In this document: in pieces, positions 55,401-64,000 of the stretch
Position numbering within the stretch: the stretch's first letter is position 1
Layout: each line of letters starts with the position of its first letter
The notes under the pieces: model-generated
Database searches by the model: none
What the model was told of the DNA's origin: nothing
The model's input: the letters and a program-made list of their open reading frames with translations, nothing else
Made by a program: the position numbers and the translations under genes
Assembly: GCA_010093485.1 (NCBI GenBank)
Contig: MU001497.1
Coordinates: 1,106,513 to 1,170,512, forward strand
Source: Karstenula rhodostoma CBS 690.94
Taxonomy: Eukaryota > Ascomycota > Dothideomycetes > Pleosporales > Didymosphaeriaceae
Reading direction: 5' to 3'
Length of the DNA: 64,000 bases

Positions 55401-57958
55401 ATGGCGCCTATATCGACGCAGCATCACCATCGGAGCACTACGAAGCAGCCGCAGAAAGGCTTCAAATCCCGCCATGCCTCCAAGGGAGCGCTGAAGGAGC
55501 AGTCCAAAGGTAGACTCTTGAACTGCTTCATTATTTGGAAAAATGTGTAGCTAACGCAGTAGGTTTGCAGGCAAAGTAGAAAGCCTCGAGAAAGGCACCC
55601 GCAAGACTCCCCACCAGCAAGTCATTTCTAAATTCGACCGCCGCAATCGAGCGAAGCAGATGCGCATTAACAAGGACCACGAACATGCAAAGGCCACAAA
55701 CGTCTTCAACGGAAAGGATGGCGCACCAAGAGTTGTAGCGGTCATACCGCTCTGCTCAGATGTGTCTGCTGCTGCCGCAGTCCAGAGCTTGAACGCAAGC
55801 TTGGACATCAATGAGGAAGTGCCCGACGCTGGCTGGACGCGAGTGAACGTCGATCGTTTCAAACAAAAGATACAATATCTCGTCGTTCAGCGCGATTTAA
55901 TAGCCTCACTTGATGCTTGTCGAGTTGCCGACTTCGTGGTGTTCATTCTTTCAGGACAAGAGGAGGTCGACAAAGAGGGCGAAATCATACTCAAGGCGGT
56001 GGAAAGCCAGGGTATCTCAAATTGCTTCACTGTTGTGCAAGCCCTCGATGCAATCGAGCCTGCGAAGCGGAGACCGCAAGTTGTGGCTTCTTTGAAATCG
56101 TTTATCACCCACTGGCTACCAACGACTGAACGTGTCTTCTCTCTTGATAGCCTTCAGGAGTCTTCGAATCTAGTCCGATCAATATGCACAACCACGACAA
56201 AAGGTGTCAAATGGCGCGACCAGAGGAGTTATATGTTCGTGGAAGATGTTGCATGGCCTGGTGGCAAGTCGGTCGCCAATGAGGATGGCACTGGCGAGGT
56301 TGTCCTGACGGGTGTAGTCAGGGGACAGGGCCTGAAGGCGGACAGGCTGCTGCAGGTTGGCGATTGGGGCGACTTCCAGATCGAGAAAATTGTTGCTGCT
56401 CCACTAGAAACGCGAAAGAAGGCGAAGGGTGATGACATGGCAGTTGATTTGGACAACGACGAGGAAGTGTTGGGCCGCGCTGGTGAGGATCAGGACGATT
56501 TGGCCGACCTTGCACCCGAGGAAACGATCATGGACGACGTAACCAACTATGCGGCGTCAGTAGCACCGACTGAACGAAAAGGTGTGCTGTTGGACGACCA
56601 TCATTATTTTTCAGATGAAGAGGTGGCAGATGCACCGAAGCGTCCCCGACGGCTGCCAAAGGGCACCAGTAGCTACCAGGCCGCGTGGTATCTTGACGAT
56701 TGCTCCGATTCTGGTTCAGATCTGGAAGACTTCGACATGGCGGACGTTGAGCCGACTGATGAGGGCGCGCGCGCTCATCCCGCCGACGGAATCGAGGGCA
56801 TGGACGTAGACGGTAAGGCAATGACTGAAGCCGGTCCTTCTGAATACCCCCAATCCGAGATGTTCCTGGATCCCGCTCCGGAGGACGAAGCAGCCCAGAT
56901 CGAAGCTTACAGGAAGTCCCGGAAGAACGATGCGGAAGAAGACCTGGAGTTCCCGGACGAGATAGAACTCCATCCAAACGTCGACGCTCGTGAGCGCCTC
57001 ATCCGATACCGAGGATTGAAGAGCCTACGGGAAAGCGTCTGGGAGAAGGACGAAGACAAGCCATACGAACCCGCAGAGTGGCCTCGGTTGTTGGAAATCT
57101 CGGACTACAAGAGAACAGCCACAAAATTCATGCGGGAAGCCTGGGCTGGTGGAGTCAAGCCTGGAACCAGAGTCAACGTTCACATTCGCGGCGTACCCCG
57201 CTCGCTACAGGGCTCGAGGCCGATGGCACTGTACTCTCTGCTACGTCACGAGCACAAGCGGACTGCATGCAACTACAGCATTCTGCTTAGCTCAGACTAC
57301 GAAGCTCCTATCTCGTCCAAGACGGAGATAATCGCACAATGCGGACCACGAAGGATGATCATCAACCCAGTGAGTTGCTTTGCTTAACATTATTACCACT
57401 GCATCACCATTGACTAACGCATCATAGCTCTTTTCCCAAGCTGGCAACACGCCCAACGACGTACACAAATTCGATCGATACCTCCACCCCGGCCGATCAG
57501 CAATCGCATCTTTCATCGGACCCATTACCTGGGGCAACGTCCCCGTCCTCTACTTCCAACGCATCACGCCGTCCGCCTCCGGAACCGACTCCAACGTCCA
57601 ACCCGCCTTCCCCGAAACGTCCGCCTGCCCCCTCGAACTCATCGCCACCGGCACCTCTCTCCCGCCCTCCCTCAACCGCGTCATCGCCAAGCGCATCATC
57701 CTCACCGGTCATCCCTACAAGATCAACAAGAGCATCGTTACCGTGCGCTACATGTTCTTCAACGATAGGGACGTCAAGTGGTTCAAGAGCTTGCCGCTGT
57801 GGACGCGCAGGGGCCGCAGTGGGTTCATCAAGGAGAGCTTGGGTACGCACGGGTACTTCAAGGCGACGTTTGATGGGAAGATCAATCCGATGGATGCGGT
57901 GGCGGTTAGTATGTACAAGCGGATGTGGCCCAGGACGGCGAAGATGTGGCAGCCGTAG
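55401..57958 (+). CDS. TSR1: Ribosome biogenesis factor TSR1
   Basis: GTPase-like but non-hydrolysing assembly factor for late 40S subunit maturation, related to BMS1. Three exons (55401-55509, 55571-57369, 57428-57958) encode 812 residues. A basic N-terminus (HHHRSTTKQPQKGFKSRHAS) leads into the degenerate G-domain (PRVVAVIPLCSDVSAAAAVQ, ADFVVFILSGQEEVDKEGE). The AARP2CN region (WRDQRSYMFVEDVAWPGG), an acidic middle and the C-terminal DUF663 region follow (PEWPRLLEISDYKRTATKF-like stretch AEWPRLLEISDYKRTATKF, LFSQAGNTPNDVHKFDRYL, RYMFFNDRDVKWFKSLPLWT, GRSGFIKESLGTHGYFKATF). The P-loop is not conserved, as expected for TSR1. Confidence 0.95.
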
Positions 57959-58240
57959 GTGGCGTGGGGGAAGGGAGGTGTTGACGACGGAATGACATGA
58001 TTTGATACCAACATAGAGAATGAGGCAAGTGAGATTCAGTACTACCAGTTTAGACGATTCAGAAAGACCCGAAAAAAAAACCCCATGAACCGGAATAAAT
58101 TTGCTGCGAGCAATATAAACAGCGATATGAAGTCGCGTCAGTGCTTGTATCTGTTCCATTGTCACCATTCCGATCGCACTTGATCGAGAAGGAAGAGAAC
58201 TTGGCCCCCAAAGAATTGGCATTCGAACAAACACTACCAA

Positions 58241-58493
58241 ATGACCGGCACTGAGCTCCCAACCCTGCGTTGGGGCATCATAGGATGCGGCCTCATTTCT
58301 ACATGGTTCGTTAGTGATCTCATGTTGTCGCACTCAGAAGCTGCCGCAAACCATCGATCACTGCCATTGGCTCTTCTTCCCTCGAGAAAGGCAACAAGTT
58401 TGTCTCTGAGAACTGACCATCGCAGTCCCCCGCCATGTATGACTCTTATTCCGGCGTCTACAGCGACCCTAATGTCGACATTGTCTGCTTCGG
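58241..58493 (+). pseudogene. Truncated Gfo/Idh/MocA dehydrogenase fragment
   Basis: Starts with ATG and a canonical Rossmann start, LRWGIIGCGLISTWFVSDL. After AAANH the coding signal changes frame (ITAIGSSSLEKGNKFVSEN), meets TGA, then resumes with MYDSYSGVYSDPNVDIVCFG. These pieces match the first about 75 residues of dihydrodiol-dehydrogenase-like oxidoreductases. Nothing recognisable follows, and the C-terminal three quarters are missing. A 5' fragment with one frameshift and one nonsense codon. It is the only clear pseudogene of a known family here and lies immediately upstream of the DNMT5 gene. Confidence 0.7.
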
Positions 58494-58927
58494 TACGCCT
58501 CACCCTGCACCTGCCCTGCCTGCGCACAAAGAGACACCATGCCAACGCTCAAGACCGAGCACATTCTGAGACGGCATGATTCGAGCTTCGAAACAAAGAT
58601 TGGAGGATCGAGTAACGAGTTCGCACTCAGTCCCTGGCAGATAGTGATAGAGAAAGGCAAGCTGAGAGGACAACGCAAGGAGGTGAGCTGCAATTAGCGC
58701 GAACGCCGCACGTGCATAGGCGTTGCTGCCGTTGGGTGGGCAGTCGCGTCGCGTAGGCCGGCCGTCCCTTCCTGTTCGGCATGAACATCTTACCACAAGT
58801 GCTGCTTGCAAACGACCTTTACCGCGCGTGACTGCCCTGGTGACGGCCCAGCATGATGTTTCTCATCAGCTGCAATTGTTACTGATTTTCTCCATGTTGT
58901 TGATCGCGCGACACGGCACCCAGCAAG
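58494..58927. other. Upstream region of the DNMT5-type gene
   Basis: About 430 bp of former dehydrogenase locus now serving as the 5' flank of the methyltransferase gene. No TATA box is obvious. Confidence 0.5.
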
Positions 58928-61900
58928 ATGCCAACAACGCGCAAATCATCCCGAAAGCGCGCACGAAGCACAAGCACTCCCACGCTTGAGTATGAGGAGA
59001 ATAGTGGGCGCGTTGTGTCGCGTTCTACTTCGTCCAAAAAGCGCAGAGCAATCGCGAGCCCAACACCCGGCCAGCCGACACCTAGGCGCGTCTCCGTTCG
59101 AATAGAGGGTGAGACGTTTGGCAGTACTTGTTACAAATGTCGCAGCTCACTGTTTACAGTCTCACCCGAGTCCGCCAATGGTGCGCAAATATCATCTCCA
59201 ATACCAACGCATGACGACCCTCCGCCCATTCACACTTGCTTCGTATGTCGCAGGCGCGGCGGCAACTATGCCTTCACTTGCATCTTCGAGGACGGGAGCG
59301 ACAAATGCACAAGGTGCGCGAAAGAGGGAAAACCGTGCAGAGCGGCCACAACCGCAGAAAAGGCAGCGCTGGACGCCAGGTGTCCACAATGCAAGAGCAG
59401 GGGACATGCCCGGTGCCATTATCAAGATGGGAGGCCTTGGCAAAAAGGGAATGGCCGCGTCTCTTGTCAGGTGTGCATAAGGAGAAACAAAAAGTGTGGC
59501 GTGCCTGTGCGTCGCACAGAAAACTCCAATACCCGGGCTTTCTTGCAGATTACCTTTGTCGGACCCCAGCAGCAAGAGCAAAATGCAGTTCTGTCGCAGA
59601 ATACAAAAGAGTCTGAGTCGCAGGAGACATTTGCGAGGGATACTCTTATCGATGCAGACCAGCAGACAAAGTTATCGAGGAACCCGGAAGATTCAGCAGA
59701 GGAAGCGCCCGACAATGTTGATTCATATATCATCCCCGATGACTCTGATGCTGCAGCTCGCCAACTACTGTTAGAGGCAGGTGGAGCCGTGCTTCCTTCG
59801 CCTCCTTCGACCGAGTCCGAGACAGAGAGCACAGCGCCTTCTCCAGACATTGAGATAGATGAACCTACGTATGCCGCGCACGCCATCCCATCAGACAAAG
59901 ACATTCCTGCGGAACAACGGAAACACCAGCCTTCTCTTCCCGACCGTGGTACTTCGCGTGTACGTCGTAGGACTGCGAACTACAGTGCAATCTATACTCC
60001 GCTGCCCTTGGATCTCTCAGATAATGACTCGGCAGAAGAGTTCAGCTCGTACGAAGGGGGTGATGAAGAAGAAGAAGAGGTCGAGTCCAATGAGGAGGAA
60101 GAAGCTTCAGCTTCTTCCGCCGACGAACTGTTGCCTGGCGATGAGAACGACGGCGAAAACATGTTGTCAGATATGGACATCGAGCCTGAACCGCTCACGA
60201 AACCCAGAAGCAAACCAGCTGCGTCTTCCAGATCCACTCGCAAGGGAATCGATTTTAGTCTCCCGCCAATGCATGATAATGAAACGATATTCGGAGATCT
60301 TACTTACCGGGCTGTCGAACTAGGACTCGCAGATGCGTTGAAGAAGCTTGATCGATCTATCAACGTTGCTACGATGTGCTCTGGCACCGAGTCACCTCTA
60401 TTTGGTTTGATCGCGTCGGCAGCAGCCCTGAACATGAATGCTCAGCCTTCCCTCAAGTTCCGACATCTTTTTAGTGCAGAGATTGAACCTTTCAAACAGG
60501 CCTTCATCGAGCGGAATTGGGCACCCGAGCTTCTTTTCAGGGATATTCGAGAGTTCATAGCAGAGGAAGCTACTACTGCGACCACGGCCTATGGCGCTGT
60601 AGAGACAATACCTGATGGCGTGGACATCCTGGTCGCGGGATTCTCTTGCAAGAACCTCTCAAGGCAGAACAACTATCAAAAGAGCCTCAAAGAGAACGGT
60701 GAGTCAGGTGAGACGTGGATGGCCGTCTATGAATACTCTCGGCGATTTCGGCCGAGCATTGTTCTACTAGAGAATGTCAAAAGCAAAGCGTTAACTTGGC
60801 ATGATGTTGTGTCCCAATGGTCCGACATAGGCTATGAGGCAGGATGGCTGTATTGCGACACGAAGCGATATTACTACCCACAAACGCGTGAGCGGATGTA
60901 CATGATCGCCATCGACCGAAGAGATACTGCTAAAAAGGCTTCCCAAGCTGTCGAGGATTGGAAACAGACGATGCGCAAATTAGAGCGACCTTGTAGTAGC
61001 TCTTACGAAACGTTCCTTGCTAATTTCCCGCGCGGTCTTGTTGATTACAGCGCGCTTGTGTCCGAATGGGCGTGGGAACTTTGCAAGCTGCGGTACGATC
61101 ACATGCGGTCAGAGCTGCGATTGGGGATTAAGCGTCCATGCACTAGATGGAGTGAAAATGGCACGAAACAGTAAGTCGATGACACTCTGGACTGATCCGG
61201 AGATTGAGATGTTGCGATATCTGCCCCACACAACGCGTCAAAATCTCAAACTATCTGTTCCCTGCTGACCTAACTATTCACAGACCATTCGATTTTGCTG
61301 ACCATGAGTGGTTTGACTCCAGATCATCAAGAGAGTGGGAAGCCATAGAGGTTGCTTACCTCCGGGCAGCAGTCCTTGATGGTACCGATGCGTCGTACAA
61401 AGAGATGATATGGGATGTTAGCCAAAATGCTGACCGATTCCACGATAATCCAGGGCTGGTACCGTGCATTACTCCGAATGGACAAGTCTTTTCCACCAAC
61501 CGGCAACAACCTTTAAGTGGTATGGAACTGTTGGGCCTTCAGGGACTGCCCTTAGACAAGATTCACTTGGCTCGCGAGTGTGCAGCCGAGTTGCAGGATT
61601 TGGCCGGAAACGCGATGAGCACCACCGTCATTGCTGCTTCTCAACTTTCGGCCATCATTTGCGCGTCCCAATTGCTCATAGGTTCCTCATCAGCCCAACA
61701 TCAACGGGTGGAGGAGCTCGCGCCTTCGATCAATACGCTTGTTAGAGTTGGAAAGCTTACGACATATGCACCAAACATTGTGGAGCCTCACGCCATCGAT
61801 GTCCGGACACTTGCTCAGCACGCACGGCAGAGTTCTCGACTCTGTAGTCGTGAATGCGACGAGAGGATTTGCGATGCAGTCATACAGAGCTGTACAGCCT

Positions 61901-64000
61901 GCGGGCACACTGCTTGCGCGTGGCACGCTGGCAATCCGAAACATGTCTATATAGACACAGTCGAGAGAACAACGCGCCTGCAGAGACCCAACGCTTTTAT
62001 AAACGAGTGGAGACCCAAGCTACCCTCGCGTATAAGCTTCAAGAATTTCTCCGGCTTCAGCTTTTCCGACTCCTTCCAAACCCAACTTTCTCGCGATGAA
62101 CTGACCGAAGCATTTCAGCAACGAATGCATGACGTCGATATAGAATCAAGACAATTTTACATTGGAGGGTTCACAAGGCACGTCGGCTTTTGGAAAGTGT
62201 TGTATAAGTCAGATCGAGCTTACATGGAACTCTGTATTGGCGAAGAACTTCAATGGCTACTATATGTCCAACCCCCAGCTGAGCTACCTGGCGACAGTGC
62301 TTTGCGGGGACTGCTAAGAAATCCTATTGCCAGAGGCTCAGTGAAAGATTCTTTGCTGCTAGCTGAGTGGGAAATCTACGTTCCTTCGGTTTACAGCATT
62401 CCTCTACGCATTCATGGTTCATCCGAGACTTCCAGGTCATTCAGAAATACACTGGGTCTCCTTGATTTCCAGAGAGAGACGATACCTGCAACGCTCCACA
62501 TCCGTATTGACGATAAAGGGCTGGTTAAACTGCCAGAAGACTGGGACGACATCACTGGAAAGTACGAGCACCTCCCACATTGTGGCACTGCAAGCAAGTC
62601 GTTGTACAAGAGATCCTCTGACCCAGCACTTTATTTCTTCCTAGACCCAGATCCTCTCAGCCGCGGCAATGATTCGTTTCATTTTAGTTACGATTGTGGG
62701 AGACTAAGTTCGGAAGATCAGCGCCAGTCTCTCGCCCATCTAAGTTCGTCTTGGCGTCCCTGGAACCCTGATGATACAAACGACAAGTCTGTGAACGCAA
62801 CTTCCTCGGGATCATGGGAACGTGCAGCCGACGATACCATGATATTGGCCTCAAATGTGCTCTCGTTGAGCGCGAAAGTGTTGACAACGACCAGGTCACT
62901 GAGTGAGGAGAAGAATGTATGCACGAACGCGACCAGCGTGTTGGAGGTTGAGGTACCCGAAGTCCTGCCCACCAGCAATTTGGATGACTACTTCTGGGCG
63001 CTGGACAGTGTTTCTTCAGCACCATCATTTCCAGATTGGCAACCGTTTGGTCTTGGCTCGGATGCTGAGTGTGCATGTGCACCACCATATCCAAGCCTCC
63101 TTTGGAGCATCGACAAGGCTGGAGTTGCTACAGCGTATGAGGATCCCAAAGCGGCCGCTTCACGTGAGCGCGCCATGAAGACCCGCTGCCCAATTTTCCA
63201 CATTGAGTCAGAGACCTTTAACAAAGCAACTCGGATCAGATTCGGTGTCAACATATCTTCTCTAGCGCATCGCGCCGTCAGGAACCTTCTTCGAACGAGG
63301 CAGTCCACCCCAACAGAGCCGATAATTGCGTCTTGGAGGATCTTGACCGATCAAAGAGGCACCGCTTTCGTTCAATTCCCAGAGTTTCGGTTGAAGAGCA
63401 ACGCAAACGACAAACCGTTCTCAGCGCGGCTACGGATAGCGTATGAGTTACGTGGAGCTCAGCCTCGTGCGCTTGAATGGATGCGGGCCCAAGAGCGCGG
63501 TATAACGTTTACCCTCACCGAAATCGAAGAAGCTGTTCACGCAAAGCTAGGATGGAGGGCCGAGGCTCGAGCTCAAGCAAAAACTCTTGTACGTGGCGGA
63601 GTGCTTGCTGACCGGCCGAGCTTTGGCAAAACCGTTATTACCATTGCACTCATCGAGAGCGAATTTGAAGAGTGTAGAGAGGACACCTCTATCATGAACA
63701 TGAACAATTCGGTAACTACGCAGAAGCTACATCTGATAGACACGGCGGCTACCCTCATTGTCTGCCCTCCGCATCTTGTCGATCAGTGGCAGGAGGAATT
63801 TGAGAAGTTCCTTGGCATAGATCTGTACGAGCTTTATAGCATCGTCTCGATCAAGACTTTTGCCGAGCTTCAAAGCTTGGAATTCGAAGACATGCAGAAC
63901 AGCAGGGTTATTATCGTCTCTTGGGCAGTCCTAGCAGATCGAGAATACATCGCCTACCTCGCCGGTTTTTCCGCAATGCCCGAACCAGCTACTGCTTCTG
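58928..64000 (+). CDS. DNMT5: DNMT5-type cytosine methyltransferase with SNF2 ATPase, 3'-partial
   Basis: Giant chromatin enzyme joining a C5 methyltransferase to a SNF2 ATPase. In Cryptococcus the homologue is an ATP-dependent maintenance methylase. Exon 1 runs 58928-61170; intron 61171-61283 (GTAAGT..CACAG); the second exon stays open to the window end (about 1650 residues visible). Order: a basic N-terminus; a Cys-rich region, residues 68-195, with CYKC, CFVC, CTRCAKEGKPC, CPQC and CQVCIRRNKKC; an acidic stretch around 375-420; motif I NVATMCSGTESP (479-490); motif IV GFSCKNLS (Cys574); ENV (615-617); QTRERMYMIAID; and motifs IX/X GLQGLPL...AGNAMST. A zinc-binding cluster C-x3-C-x4-C...CTACGHTACAWH follows (935-962), then SNF2 motif I GGVLADRPSFGKT (K1530) and LIVCPPHLVDQWQEEF. 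No chromodomain was recognised. Confidence 0.92.

Overview
The window is nuclear DNA of a filamentous ascomycete (Pezizomycotina). Genes carry short introns of about 45-135 bp with GT..AG ends and CTAAC/CTGAC branch points. The gene content is fungal: a GH5 secreted glucanase, a Zn2Cys6 regulator, UVE1-type UV endonuclease, DSC3, and RID-type and DNMT5-type DNA methyltransferases. A Dothideomycete-like host is my guess; nothing here proves it. All gene models below were spliced by hand and checked for frame continuity.

Layout. 0-4.5 kb: RID/Masc1-type cytosine methyltransferase (5' end probably outside the window), a decayed frame behind it, a GH5 endoglucanase and a convergent SHB17-like sugar bisphosphatase. 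5-17 kb: a C2H2 zinc-finger/exonuclease-like protein, a FAT1-type very-long-chain acyl-CoA synthetase, a dynamin-family GTPase and an MFS sugar transporter. 17-22.9 kb: gene-poor apart from one candidate 59-residue gene. 22.9-28.6 kb: a Mug190-type SMP/C2 lipid-binding protein and GlcNAc-6-P deacetylase, divergent from a shared promoter with a perfect CRE palindrome. 29-32 kb: a relic island (tRNA-like SINE candidate, microsatellites, two decayed coiled-coil frames). 34.8-42.7 kb: UVE1 and a Zn2Cys6 regulator separated by a long intergenic region. 43-47 kb: minisatellites and one decayed spliced locus. 47.4-52 kb: four coiled-coil loci in the same orientation, one intact and three broken. 52-58 kb: housekeeping genes DSC3, a Dabb-domain protein, ISA1 and TSR1. 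58.2-64 kb: a dehydrogenase pseudogene, then a large DNMT5-type methyltransferase/SNF2 ATPase that runs off the end.

How they fit together. Most genes are independent housekeeping or metabolic units. The notable theme is DNA methylation and sequence decay. Two different cytosine-5 methyltransferase families sit at the two ends of the window. Between them lie several decayed reading frames whose internal stops are nearly all of the type expected from C-to-T change at glutamine or arginine codons. That is compatible with RIP or deamination of methylated DNA, but not proven. The tandem coiled-coil family, decaying copy by copy, is the least familiar gene content.
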